Positions 27,377 to 35,371 of a stretch of DNA of 64,000 bases are shown here, in pieces. Numbering within the stretch: the first letter of the stretch is position 1; the number at the start of each line of letters is the position of its first letter. Below the pieces are notes generated by a model that did not search any database, had not been told where the DNA came from, and saw nothing but the letters and a program-made list of their open reading frames with translations. The DNA comes from Chitinophagales bacterium (GTDB taxonomy: Bacteria; Bacteroidota; Bacteroidia; Chitinophagales; Saprospiraceae), in the NCBI GenBank assembly GCA_013299105.1, contig JAAFJY010000014.1:1-64000 (forward strand). Direction: 5' to 3'. A program made the position numbers and the translations under genes.

Positions 27377-27405
27377 GAACACTGAATGTAATTACATACT
27401 CATGG

Positions 27406-27867
27406 TCATAGTGGCTCCTTGAAAATATAAAGCTCATCATGTTCGATTTCAAATTTTCTCAAAAAGTCCAAGTACTCCTCCCTAAAAGTAAGCCGCTGGT
27501 GATGCTGAGCTTGATTTTGTACATAGCTATAAACCTGATGATCTTGCGATTTGCTGTAAGAAAAAGCCCCATATCCTTCTTGCCATTCAAAACGATGATG
27601 TAAAAAGTTTGAAGAATTGATCCAATTAGAAGAATTGGCTTTAACTTCTCTCATAAGATCGGACAACGCTTGCCTAGGACTCAGTCCAAAATAACAGTGA
27701 ACATGATCACTAGTGCCATTGACGATGAAAGTTTTATGACCAAGCTGATTAATAGTTTCTCCAATGTATCCAAATAACTCTTGTTGGAATTGGGGTAAAA
27801 TCAGCGCTTCCCTGTATTTGACCGCAAATACAGTTTGGATACGAATTTGATGATAGGTATTTGCCAT
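27406..27867 (-). CDS. IS200/IS605-like HUH (Y1) transposase, RAYT type
   Basis: A 153-aa Y1 transposase. The HUH metal site is HVHCYFGLSP (residues ~58-67) and the nucleophilic tyrosine is in VYSYVQNQAQHHQ. The typical C-terminus YLDFLRKFEIEHDELYIF is present. The start MANTYHQIRIQTVFAVKYRE (27867) matches the family; the longer in-frame start would read through a REP. It is apparently intact. No tnpB is nearby. In RAYT systems the protein acts on REP hairpins, which here flank the gene. Confidence 0.9.
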   Translation of the reverse strand: MANTYHQIRIQTVFAVKYREALILPQFQQELFGYIGETINQLGHKTFIVNGTSDHVHCYFGLSPRQALSDLMREVKANSSNWINSSNFLHHRFEWQEGYGAFSYSKSQDHQVYSYVQNQAQHHQRLTFREEYLDFLRKFEIEHDELYIFKEPL

Positions 27868-27931
27868 TTTGAAGTATTTAAAAATAGAAGCTACTGTAGT
27901 TTTGGGAAAAAATGGACTTGAAAAATGTTCC

Positions 27932-28004
27932 AATGCCACCGCTACGCGGTTCCCCAAAGGCTTGATGTCAATTTATGCTACCATAATGTCACCGCTACGC
28001 GGTT
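27932..28004 (-). repeat. Right pair of REP-like palindromes (inverted)
   Basis: Two copies (27932-27951 and 27984-28004) of the reverse complement of the left REPs. The outer one has GTCACC in place of GCCACC. Confidence 0.85.
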
Positions 28005-28199
28005 TTGAAGGTATAAAAGCCATTAGGTTGGTACTATCTATTAGTTGCATTATCATAAAGCTGTTGAAGAAAATAATCATGACGCTAGAACAAAGGGACA
28101 AAAGAACTTCAAATGCACAAAACTTTATACAGTTTGGCTTATGAGTCGAGTAAAGATAAACTAAACGCTTTAATTTTTTCACGGAGTTTGAAGAGTGGG

Positions 28200-28232
28200 A
28201 TCAAAGTCATGTTGGCAATCCGTAGCAATCCA
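28200..28232 (+). repeat. Worn fragment resembling the family R core
   Basis: ATCAAAGTCATGTTGGCAAT followed by CCGTAGCAATCC resembles the GTCAACGTCATGCTGGAAAT CCGTGTAAATCC segment of family R. No end repeats remain. The 350-bp spacer 28005-28358 otherwise shows no gene. Confidence 0.4.
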
Positions 28233-28358
28233 TTTTACCTTTTCATCAGTGTTTCCAACAACAACCTGCGAGGCAAACAAAATTTTCACCAATGGCTTCA
28301 AATCAAGCACAAAAAAGCCGCAAACAATTGTATATCAATCATTTACGGCTTATAGTGG

Positions 28359-28432
28359 TCGGGATACCAGGATTTGAACCTGGGACCCCCTGCTCCCAAA
28401 GCAGGTGCGCTACCGGGCTGCGCTACATCCCG
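28359..28432 (-). tRNA. tRNA-Pro (anticodon TGG)
   Basis: A 74-nt cloverleaf on the minus strand: acceptor CGGGATG/TATCCCG with discriminator A, D arm with GCGCAGCCCGGTAGCGC, anticodon stem-loop CCTGC-TTTGGGA-GCAGG (anticodon TGG) and T arm with GGTTCAAATCC. CCA is not encoded. Confidence 0.95.
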
Positions 28433-28487
28433 AATGTAGAATGAATTTTGGCATTGTTCAGGCCAAAATTAAGCTTCTTTTAAAATG

Positions 28488-28576
28488 CGGTGGAGGCGGG
28501 ATTCGAACCCGCGGTACCGTTTGACCAGTACGTCGGTTTAGCAAACCGGTGGTTTCAGCCACTCACCCACTCCACC
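28488..28576 (-). tRNA. tRNA-Ser (anticodon GCT)
   Basis: An 89-nt class II tRNA on the minus strand: acceptor GGTGGAG/CTCCACC, D arm GAGTGGCTGAAACC, anticodon loop TTGCTAA, a long variable arm (CGTACTGG…CGGTAC) and T arm GGTTCGAATCC. It lies 55 bp from tRNA-Pro. Confidence 0.93.
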
Positions 28577-28740
28577 TTTTTGGAGCGAAAACAGCCGTTT
28601 TGAGTTACCAAAACAAACCCGTTTTCAGAAGCGATTGCAAAGATACAAGCAGCAAACTTATAAACAAGCGAAATCGAAAAATAATTCCCGGAAAATTCAA
28701 AAAAACTGGGCTCTATCTTTCGACCAGGCTTTGTTTTTCT

Positions 28741-28775
28741 CTTCAACCCTTCAACTTTTCAACCCTTCAACTCCT
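28741..28775. repeat. TTCAACYY octamer array downstream of dnaA
   Basis: Four 8-bp units (TTCAACCC, TTCAACTT, TTCAACCC, TTCAACTC) end 9 bp beyond the dnaA stop. Confidence 0.8.
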
Positions 28776-28783
28776 CCTCTCAA

Positions 28784-30220
28784 TCATTTCTCGTTGAGGC
28801 TCAGGCGGATTTTCTTCTCCAGATCGGCCACCGTTTCTTTGAAGAAGGAATCGGTTTCCATCAGGTCTTGCACGGTGCGGCAAGAATAAATGACGGTGCT
28901 GTGGTCACGGCCACCAAAATTTTCGCCAATGGTCTTCAGGGAACGGTCGGTATGGTTCTTGGCCAGGTACATCGACAGTTGTCGGGCAATAACGATGCTG
29001 CGCTTGCGGGTTTTCCCGTTCAAAGTTTCTACGGGCACTTTAAAGTGGTCTGCCACCAGTTTTTGGATCGACTCAACGGTTATTTCCTTGTTGATTTCGG
29101 TCACAAAATTGCGTACCACTTCCTTGGCCAGGTCCAAGTCGATTTCGCGGCGGTTCAGCGAACTTTGCGCAATCAGGGAAACCAGTACACCTTCGAGCTC
29201 GCGGATGTTATTTTTGATGCTGTAGCAGATGAACTCCGTTACGTCGTTGGGTATTTCTACCCCTTCACGCATCATTTTGGTTTCGAGGATGGCGATGCGG
29301 GTTTCGATGTCGGGCGCTTGTAAATCAGCGGACAAGCCCCACTTGAAACGTGAGATCAGGCGTTCTTCCATGCCCACCAAATCTTTGGGCGGACGGTCAG
29401 ATGTCAACACGATCTGCTTGCCGTTTTGGTGCAACTGATTGAACAGGTGGAAAAAGATGTCCTGGGTTTTCTTTTTGCCTTCCAGGAACTGGATATCGTC
29501 CACGATCAGCACGTCGATCAACTGGTAGAAGTTGACTACGTCTTCGATCGCATTGTTTTTGAGGCCGGCGATGATCTGGTTGGTGAATTTTTCAGCCGAA
29601 ACATACAACACGGTCTTGTTGGGAAATTTTTCCAAGACCTCGTTGCCAATTGCTTGAGCCAAGTGGGTTTTGCCCAAGCCTACTTCGCCGAAAATAACCA
29701 ACGGGTTGAAGGAGGTTTGCCCAGGCTTACGCGCAATGGCCATACCCGCTGAGCGTGCAAGTCGGTTGCAATCGCCTTCGATGTAGTTGGTAAAGGTGAG
29801 ATTGGGGTTGACCTGGGGATCTACCTTCATTTTTTTGATACCCGGAATCACAAAAGGATTTTTGATTGATTCCGAATCCAGATTATTATAAGGTACTTGA
29901 TCGTTGTGGCCGTTCCCATTGCCATGAATTGGCATACTGGACATTTGGGCACTATTGTCCTCTCTACGCTCACTTACCAATATCTGGTATTCCAAGCGGC
30001 CCTTGTCGCCCAATTGCCCTCGAATAGTCGTTTTGAGCAAGGACACATAGTGCTCTTCCAACCATTCATAAAAGTACTTGTTAGGCACTTGAATAGTCAG
30101 TGCCGCACCGTCTAACTTAACAGGTTTGATTGGCTCGAACCAAGTCCGAAATGCTTGCGTATTCACATTTTTGCGAATAGTGTGCAAACAGCTTTCCCAT
30201 ACCGTTGCATGATTCTTCAT
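28784..30220 (-). CDS. dnaA: Chromosomal replication initiator protein DnaA
   Basis: A 478-aa initiator. Domain I opens MKNHATVWESCLHTIRKNVNTQAF, the linker (about 80-130) is rich in Asn/Gly/His, domain III is an AAA+ ATPase with Walker A GEVGLGKTHLAQAIG and Walker B VLIVDDIQFLEGKKKTQ, and domain IV holds the DNA-binding signature GRDHSTVIYSCRTVQDL. All parts are intact. ATG codons at 30223 and 30220 are both good; an upstream start at 30250 is less likely. The spacer before it holds one perfect DnaA box. In this window it is followed by an octamer repeat and two tRNA genes, not by dnaN. Confidence 0.96.
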   Translation of the reverse strand: MKNHATVWESCLHTIRKNVNTQAFRTWFEPIKPVKLDGAALTIQVPNKYFYEWLEEHYVSLLKTTIRGQLGDKGRLEYQILVSERREDNSAQMSSMPIHGNGNGHNDQVPYNNLDSESIKNPFVIPGIKKMKVDPQVNPNLTFTNYIEGDCNRLARSAGMAIARKPGQTSFNPLVIFGEVGLGKTHLAQAIGNEVLEKFPNKTVLYVSAEKFTNQIIAGLKNNAIEDVVNFYQLIDVLIVDDIQFLEGKKKTQDIFFHLFNQLHQNGKQIVLTSDRPPKDLVGMEERLISRFKWGLSADLQAPDIETRIAILETKMMREGVEIPNDVTEFICYSIKNNIRELEGVLVSLIAQSSLNRREIDLDLAKEVVRNFVTEINKEITVESIQKLVADHFKVPVETLNGKTRKRSIVIARQLSMYLAKNHTDRSLKTIGENFGGRDHSTVIYSCRTVQDLMETDSFFKETVADLEKKIRLSLNEK

Positions 30221-30250
30221 CATCACCAGATCATTTTGCCAAAAAGGCAA

Positions 30251-30493
30251 TCAACAAAAAAAGCTTCAATGCTTTGGAAAAACAGTATCAGTAAGTTAGC
30301 TCGAAACCGCTAGGTAGCTCATAACAACCGTTTGATCAATCAAAACTACCTTTTATTTGACGGAGGATTACAAAGATGCGGAAAAAATCCAGAGCCAAAA
30401 AGCTTCACAGACTTTTTTTTCATAAAAAGTTTTACACAAGATTTTCCCCCAATACTAACATCTCAATGTGGATAACGCAAAAGCCTATGCCCC
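30251..30493. other. dnaA upstream spacer; weak candidate for the replication origin
   Basis: An AT-rich 243-bp spacer with one perfect DnaA box (TGTGGATAA, 30467-30475, complement of TTATCCACA) and a two-mismatch box TTTTACACA at about 30430. A bacterial oriC normally holds several boxes and an unwinding element, so this could equally be the dnaA autoregulatory promoter. Confidence 0.35.
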
Positions 30494-31387
30494 TTATGAA
30501 TACGCCCCAACTGTCAAGTTTTGCCCATCCAAACCCACAATTTGTCGGCCTAAAATTTTGAGTTCGAGTTTGCCGAGCAGCAGGCCCCCCGTTCCTGCAT
30601 GGTTGATCCATACCAAGCGCCCAAGGGTATTCCTAACTTGTTCGGGAGCGGAAAAAAAGGTATGGCTATGACCGCCTAAAATGAGGTCGATGTGTTGGCT
30701 GGAAGCTGCCAGTTGGCGATCTGAAAAGGCCCCTGGAGTAGCATATCCCAAGTGAGAAAGACAAACTACCAAGTCACACTGCTCTTCCATTTTCAAGATG
30801 CGGGCCGTTTGATTGGCCGAACTGAGCGGATCGTGGTATTGCAGCCCAGGGCGCATGATCTTGGGAATGAGCCCATTGGGATTGACCCCTACTCCAAAAA
30901 CGCCAATTTTTAGGCTGCCTTTTTTAAAAATGCGGTATTGGCGACACAGTCCAGCCAGCGGAGTATCGTCCAGTTGGTAATTGCACAATAGCGCGGATAC
31001 TCGGTTTTGGCTGATTTGGCGGGCCAGGTCGGCCATACCTCGGTCAAAATCGTGATTTCCTGGCACAAAAGCGTCGTAGCCAATGGTTTCCATCCAGCGC
31101 AGTTCGTTGGCTTCGGCCAGGTCAGGACTTACCGCATCACCACAGTCCAGCAGCAATACCGCTGGTTCTTTGGCCTTGGTTTGGCGAATGATCTCACCAG
31201 CCCGCAAAGCAAAAGAGCAGGGTTTGGCCAGGCCATTTTCGTCCAAAAGTTCGAAACGACCATGCAAATCATTGGTGTGTAGGATGGTCAAACTTTGGGC
31301 AAAAAGCTCGCCAGCTTTTGGCGGAAGGCCTGCACTCATGGCAAAGGCTCCCAGACTGGTACTTTGAATAAATGATCGACGCTTCAT
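30494..31387 (-). CDS. Metallophosphatase (5'-nucleotidase N-terminal domain)
   Basis: A 297-aa calcineurin-like phosphoesterase, with the two-metal motifs LHTNDLHGRFE (D, H), LLLDCGDAV, VPGNHDFDRG, VCLSHLGYA and LGGHSHTFF in the right order. It corresponds to the catalytic half of UshA/5'-nucleotidase proteins and lacks the C-terminal substrate-specificity domain. The N-terminus MKRRSFIQSTSLGAFAMSAG is a twin-arginine-like signal, so export via Tat with metals loaded is likely. In Bacteroidota the two halves of 5'-nucleotidase are often separate genes; the other half is not adjacent here. It is divergent from the rhodanese gene. Confidence 0.87.
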   Translation of the reverse strand: MKRRSFIQSTSLGAFAMSAGLPPKAGELFAQSLTILHTNDLHGRFELLDENGLAKPCSFALRAGEIIRQTKAKEPAVLLLDCGDAVSPDLAEANELRWMETIGYDAFVPGNHDFDRGMADLARQISQNRVSALLCNYQLDDTPLAGLCRQYRIFKKGSLKIGVFGVGVNPNGLIPKIMRPGLQYHDPLSSANQTARILKMEEQCDLVVCLSHLGYATPGAFSDRQLAASSQHIDLILGGHSHTFFSAPEQVRNTLGRLVWINHAGTGGLLLGKLELKILGRQIVGLDGQNLTVGAYS

Positions 31388-31617
31388 GTGGATTTGGGAA
31401 TTAAAATTGCAAGATAAGCTTTTTTAGGAAGTGAAAAGCCACAAATAAAATGTGACTTATCCGAACATAGTTTTACAAAAACACAACAAATCCAAACCTC
31501 ACTAACCAGTCGACTCACATGAGCCCCAACTGATAACCCATAACTCAGTTCCCCCCTCCTCAAGTCAGCATTGCTTTCTATCTGCCGATTACATTACTCA
31601 AGTTCTTTGAGAATCCT

Positions 31618-31625
31618 TACCTTTG
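31618..31625 (+). promoter_or_regulatory. -7 promoter box of the rhodanese gene
   Basis: TACCTTTG is an exact TAnnTTTG match, 16 bp before the start codon. The transcript leader would be about 10 nt, overlapping a CCCTAAAATAAGGG inverted repeat. Confidence 0.6.
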
Positions 31626-31641
31626 CCCTAAAATAAGGGCC

Positions 31642-31983
31642 ATGAACCTCGATGCTTGTGAATTGAACCGTTGGGAATTGTTTCGCCGTGAGCAGAAAAA
31701 CCTCGACCGTGCTGGTTTTGTACAAATACTGCGCGAGCATCCAGCAGCTGTGATCCTTGACGTGCGTACTAAGCAGGAGTTTTCCGAATGGCACATCCCC
31801 AATTCTATCCACATGGACTACTTCGCCTACGATCTTTTGGACCGTTTCGAGGAGATGGACAAAAATTTGCCCTACCTTATATACTGCCGCAGCGGCCGCC
31901 GTTCGGTGCGGGTTTGTGTACTTATGCGCAACAGCGGTTTCAAGAATGTGTACAATTTAGACGGAGGGCTGAAAAACTGGTGA
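31642..31983 (+). CDS. Single-domain rhodanese-like sulfurtransferase
   Basis: A 113-aa rhodanese domain. The active-site loop is YCRSGRRS with catalytic C82 in the 6-residue C-x-x-G-x-R-S style, preceded by AVILDVRTKQEFSEWHIPNSIHM and followed by GFKNVYNLDGGLKNW. It probably transfers sulfane sulfur to cyanide, thioredoxin or another acceptor. The cysteine biosynthesis genes cysM and cysE lie 0.8-3 kb downstream on the other strand, so a sulfur-related link is possible but only inferred from position. Confidence 0.9.
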   Translation: MNLDACELNRWELFRREQKNLDRAGFVQILREHPAAVILDVRTKQEFSEWHIPNSIHMDYFAYDLLDRFEEMDKNLPYLIYCRSGRRSVRVCVLMRNSGFKNVYNLDGGLKNW

Positions 31984-32023
31984 TTTTCGGGCTTTTTTTG
32001 TTGATTTTTGACAATCAAACACC

Positions 32024-32031
32024 TACCTTTG
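32024..32031 (+). promoter_or_regulatory. Orphan promoter-like box with no gene downstream
   Basis: TACCTTTG, with TTGATTTTTGACAATC upstream, is a good Bacteroidota promoter but no + strand gene follows for 3 kb. TTACCTGAGTA occurs twice just downstream (32039 and 32111), and TTCACACTGTGAA is palindromic at about 32128. A small RNA could start here. Confidence 0.4.
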
Positions 32032-32206
32032 CCCAATACTTACCTGAGTAGAAAAAATTTTCAAATTCCCCGGACAAACGGTAGGGTAATCTTTTGTCCT
32101 CACGTTACATTACCTGAGTAATATTTCACACTGTGAAAAATCTTTTCGTTTTGAATGACCATCTGCTCATTCGTACTGCCTTTGTGTGCAATTCCCCCCC
32201 TAGGAA

Positions 32207-32334
32207 GCGTAAAAAAGAAGGTGGACAGGTCTGGGTTTAGTGAAAAAAGAAAAGCAACGAGATGAAAAGAAGTTGTGTTCTTTTTTGCTAAACCTCAAAA
32301 ACAAAGATGTCCATCTTATTTCAGCTCAAATACT
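32207..32334 (+). repeat. Foldback repeat family S, copy 1
   Basis: Ends: GCGTAAAAAAGAAGGTGGACAG and GATGTCCATCTTATTTCAGCTC (each shown in part); interior GGTTTAGTGAAAAAAG and CTTTTTTGCTAAACC pair around a loop with GATGAAAAGAAG. The whole element can fold into one long hairpin. Confidence 0.85.
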
Positions 32335-32580
32335 AGTAAATTACCCCAAAAGAAAAAAAGAGGTTTATTTTTTAGTAAACCTCTCAAGATGTTGATAATT
32401 ATGTGTGAGGGGAGCAGCGCAAAATTGCCTGTTCCCTTTTTCATTTTGCCCATCTACTGACCTGAGCTTTTACCATTAACAAGGTAAAAGCCCATGGCAC
32501 GCAGGTGCATGTTGTGAAAAAAATTTAGGAACGATTATTACGACTATTGGTGCGAATTGCAAATAACCCCTAAGTACGAG

Positions 32581-32710
32581 AGGCTATTTGGCTTCGTAGC
32601 AAGGCGCGGGGAGGGAAAATAGTGAACTATTTGACCGCCGAACAACGCAGCTATGGAGACCAAGAGCCCGCGAAACTTGGGGCGTAATTAAAATCTGGAC
32701 CACTAGCTTG
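32581..32710 (+). repeat. Dispersed repeat family V, copy 1
   Basis: It contains AGGCTATTTGGCTTCGTAGC, CAACGCAGCTATGGAGACCA and CGAAACTTGGGGCGTAATTA. The complement of 57609-57740 is about 80% similar by eye, and 53788-53905 is a worn copy. It lies 250 bp after family S copy 1 in the same direction. Confidence 0.8.
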
Positions 32711-32819
32711 GGTACAACTTGAGCGCCATTGAAAAATATTAGCCTGGATAATTGGCGCGTTTACAGATCAGGAATAGAAGGGAGTTTTATACTGCCATCC
32801 AAAAGTAAATATAATGATA

Positions 32820-33707
32820 CTAATATGCAAACACTCCTGACGACAAATATCGATCTCCTCGGTCGCAAATGATGCAGACCAGGACACCACTGTCCAAAGT
32901 CTGGGCCAATTTGGCAGCTGCAGCGACCGACCCACCACTGCTCACCCCCGCAAAAATACCGTCTTCGCGAGCCAGGCGGCGCATCATGGTGATTGCTTCC
33001 TCCTCCGATACGTCTATTTTAAGATCGACCCGGCTCTCTTCATATATTTTTGGCAAAAATTCTGCTGACCAACGGCGAATGCCTGGGATATTTGAGCCAT
33101 CTGTAGGTTGCACACCCACGATTTGGACTTCTTCACTTTGCTCTTTCAGATAATGCGATACGCCCATGATCGTGCCAGTAGTACCCATTGACGAAACAAA
33201 ATGAGTGATTTGCCCATGGGTGTCGCGCCAAATTTCGGGTCCGGTGCTGCGGTAATGGGCTCCCCAATTGTCGGGATTGGCAAATTGGTTGAGCATGATA
33301 TAGCCCTCCTTTTCCACCATTTCATCGGCTAGTTCACGCGAGTATTCGATGGTACGAGCAGCTGGGGTGAGGATGACTTTGGCCCCGTACGCTTCCATGG
33401 TTTGTACCCGTTCGGCGGTGGAGTTGTCTGGCATGATTAGGCTGATGTCGATGCCAAAAAGACGGGATACCATCGCCAGGGCAATACCAGTGTTGCCACT
33501 GGTGGCTTCTACCAAGCGGGTTTGGCCCGGAATGATCTCACCCCGGTCTAACGCTCCTTTGATCATGCCATAGGCCGCACGGTCCTTGACACTGCCACCG
33601 GGGTTTTGACCTTCAAGTTTTCCAAATACCTGAATACCAGGTTTTTGAATAACGTTTTTAATTTCCACCAAAGGAGTGTTGCCGATCAGATCTGCTATGG
33701 AAGCCAT
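32820..33707 (-). CDS. cysM: Cysteine synthase (O-acetylserine sulfhydrylase, CysM type)
   Basis: A 295-aa fold-type II PLP enzyme making cysteine from O-acetylserine and sulfide. The opening MASIADLIGNTPLVEI, K41 as the PLP lysine (GGSVKDRAAYGMI), the substrate loop VEATSGNTGIALAM and the phosphate-binding GTTGTIMG are intact. The C-terminus (GVSSGGSVAAAAKLA … ICDRGDRYLSSGVF) matches the CysM branch, as does the short length. It follows cysE in the same direction with a 340-bp gap filled by a family S repeat and an octamer array, so the two may form one interrupted operon. Confidence 0.93.
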   Translation of the reverse strand: MASIADLIGNTPLVEIKNVIQKPGIQVFGKLEGQNPGGSVKDRAAYGMIKGALDRGEIIPGQTRLVEATSGNTGIALAMVSRLFGIDISLIMPDNSTAERVQTMEAYGAKVILTPAARTIEYSRELADEMVEKEGYIMLNQFANPDNWGAHYRSTGPEIWRDTHGQITHFVSSMGTTGTIMGVSHYLKEQSEEVQIVGVQPTDGSNIPGIRRWSAEFLPKIYEESRVDLKIDVSEEEAITMMRRLAREDGIFAGVSSGGSVAAAAKLAQTLDSGVLVCIICDRGDRYLSSGVFAY

Positions 33708-33712
33708 GTTTA

Positions 33713-33765
33713 GTTGAAAAGTTGAAAAGTTGAAAAGTTGAAGGGTTGAAGGGTTGAAAAGAGCG
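33713..33765. repeat. GTTGAAAA/GTTGAAGG octamer array upstream of cysM
   Basis: Six 8-bp units (GTTGAAAA three times, then GTTGAAGG, GTTGAAGG, GTTGAAAA) start 6 bp before the cysM start codon. A complementary stretch CTTTTCAACTTTTCAAC at about 33870 could pair with it over about 17 bp, looping out 110 bp. Confidence 0.85.
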
Positions 33766-33890
33766 TCTAGTGAAAAAGGCTACTTACTGTAGATGGATGT
33801 AAACACTTGAGTTTGCATATATGAAGCCTTGGGTAAAAGAATGAACACCAATGCTCACACTGGAGGCCACTTTTCAACTTTTCAACGCTT

Positions 33891-34028
33891 AGTATGTGAG
33901 CTAAAATAAGGTGGACACATTTACTTTTGAGGTTTAGCAAAAAAAAGAACACAACTTCCTTTCATTCAGTTGTTTTTCTTTTTTCACTAAACCCAAATCC
34001 GTCCATCTACCTTATTTTTTTACGCTCC
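33891..34028 (-). repeat. Foldback repeat family S, copy 2
   Basis: It reads on the minus strand as GCGTAAAAAAATAAGGTAGA … GGTTTAGTGAAAAAAG … CTTTTTTTTGCTAAACC … TGTCCACCTTATTTTAGCTC. It fills the cysM-cysE spacer. Confidence 0.85.
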
Positions 34029-34047
34029 TGTACACATTTCAACTCAA

Positions 34048-34854
34048 TTACACCAGCACTTCCTTTTGGGCCAATTGCCCGTGATAATAAATACGGCTAT
34101 TGGGCGCCACACTTTTGGTGATCCATACATTACCCCCAATGATGCTGCGCTCGCCGATGACGGTGTCGCCGCCCAAAATGGTTGCCCCGGAATAAATGAC
34201 CACATGGTCTTCGATGGTGGGGTGGCGCTTGCTTTTGGCCTGCTCTTTTTTCACACTCAAGGCTCCAAGGGTCACACCCTGGTAAATTTTAACGTAACGA
34301 CCAATCACTGAAGTCCCACCAATGACTACTCCACTGCCGTGGTCGATGCAGAAATATTCGCCGATTTGAGCAGCCGGGTGAATGTCAACCCCGGTTTTGC
34401 TGTGGGCATATTCCGTTAGAATTCTGGGAATGAGGGGTACCTCCAATAAATAAAACTCGTGGGCCAAACGATAAACCGCAATGGCATAAAATCCCGGATA
34501 AGTCCTGATCACCTCAGTCAAGTCCATTGCAGCAGGGTCGCCTTTGAGGATGGCTTCCGCGTCTTTGAGCAAGGTATTGCGCACGTCTGCCAGCCGGTCC
34601 ATGAAGAGAGACTCTAATTCCTGGGCATTGATATGAAGTTTTTCGTCCACCATATCCAGAATTTGCAACAATTCCAGCTTCAATTTCTGGTAGTGGTGCT
34701 CAAATTCTCGCGGCGAGCTGAAGCGTTGTTCAGCCAGTTCAGGAAAAAGCATCCCTAAGAGACCATTGAGCCAACTGCACACTGCATTAGGCGAAGGAAT
34801 TTGGGGCGCTTGGAGGTGCGCCTGGAATAGTTCGGTGATAAACTTTTGTTCCAT
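34048..34854 (-). CDS. cysE: Serine O-acetyltransferase
   Basis: A 268-aa enzyme acetylating serine with acetyl-CoA, the step before cysteine synthase. An N-terminal helical region of about 150 residues (ADVRNTLLKDAEAILKGDPAAMDLTEVIRTYPGFYAIAVYRLAH) is followed by the left-handed beta-helix of hexapeptide repeats: DIHPAAQIGEYFCIDHGSGVVIGGTSVIG, YQGVTLGALS, HPTIEDHVVIYSGATILGG. Catalytic His residues lie in IDHGSGVVIGG and in the preceding HP pair. The C-terminal tail, which in other species docks into cysteine synthase, is short here (QKEVLV), and a terminal Ile is absent. Pairing with the cysM gene 340 bp downstream supports the assignment. Confidence 0.93.
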   Translation of the reverse strand: MEQKFITELFQAHLQAPQIPSPNAVCSWLNGLLGMLFPELAEQRFSSPREFEHHYQKLKLELLQILDMVDEKLHINAQELESLFMDRLADVRNTLLKDAEAILKGDPAAMDLTEVIRTYPGFYAIAVYRLAHEFYLLEVPLIPRILTEYAHSKTGVDIHPAAQIGEYFCIDHGSGVVIGGTSVIGRYVKIYQGVTLGALSVKKEQAKSKRHPTIEDHVVIYSGATILGGDTVIGERSIIGGNVWITKSVAPNSRIYYHGQLAQKEVLV

Positions 34855-34885
34855 GGGATTGATTTTGAACAGCGTCTACTGGGGA

Positions 34886-35293
34886 TCAACAGCCGTTTTC
34901 AACATTCCGCTTTTCGAGTTCAAAGAGGATCATTTCTCCTATGACATCGTGGTGGCCTTGGCCTTGGAAATTGTGGCGCAAAAACCACAACCCAACAAAG
35001 AATACCAACAAAGAAGCCGAAAAAAGCGTGAAGAACAATATGGTAAACGCGTACCAACCCAAAAAAGTCGAAGCCAAACCTGAAAATAGCCAAATTGGTG
35101 CCAAACCAGCCACAATGATCAGCAAATGATGCACTTGGTGGTAAATCCGGTTTTTGATTTCCCACTGCCCTAGCAGGCGATGCAATTGGCGAGTAGGGTA
35201 AAATTCAGGGCCAATAGAAGCCAGGAAGGAAAGTTCGTCTTCGGCTTTTTCCTCCAAAACATGCAGCGTTTTGTCTACATCTCTGGTCGTCAT
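34886..35293 (-). CDS. Small membrane protein of unknown function
   Basis: A 135-aa protein. The first 60 residues are soluble and helical (MTTRDVDKTLHVLEEKAEDELSFLASIGPEFYP). Two hydrophobic segments follow at about 57-80 (LLIIVAGLAPIWLFSGLASTF) and 85-108 (FTILFFTLFSASLLVFFVGLWFL), with a charged C-terminus. I do not recognise the family. It starts 78 bp after the DUF983 gene and ends 32 bp before cysE, all on one strand, so cotranscription is likely. Confidence 0.7.
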   Translation of the reverse strand: MTTRDVDKTLHVLEEKAEDELSFLASIGPEFYPTRQLHRLLGQWEIKNRIYHQVHHLLIIVAGLAPIWLFSGLASTFLGWYAFTILFFTLFSASLLVFFVGLWFLRHNFQGQGHHDVIGEMILFELEKRNVENGC

Positions 35294-35371
35294 TGCGATG
35301 AATTTTGTACAGCTTTACAGGCCAGTGCTTGAGTTCACCAAATATACGTATAAAAAGTGTACTGGTTGCTC

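Larger units (their letters stand above)
27303..28004 (-). mobile_element. REP-associated tyrosine transposase (RAYT) unit with inverted REP pairs
   Basis: An IS200-like transposase gene lies between two pairs of REP-like palindromes. On the left are two direct copies of AACCGCGTAGCGGTGGCATT (27303 and 27356), and on the right are two copies in reverse (27932 and 27984). The outermost copies extend their match by a further ATGGTAGCA, giving an inverted repeat of about 29 bp at the ends of a 702-bp unit. Each REP folds as ACCGC-GTA-GCGGT. True IS200 ends are subterminal hairpins without inverted repeats, so this fits a domesticated RAYT/BIME arrangement. Confidence 0.8.

Noticed and set aside
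28113-28355. 80-codon frame between the RAYT unit and tRNA-Pro
   Set aside because: Composition looks non-coding and part of it resembles a worn family R core.
28359-28576. Integration site of a genomic island at the tRNA-Pro/tRNA-Ser pair
   Set aside because: No integrase and no repeated tRNA 3' end could be found nearby.
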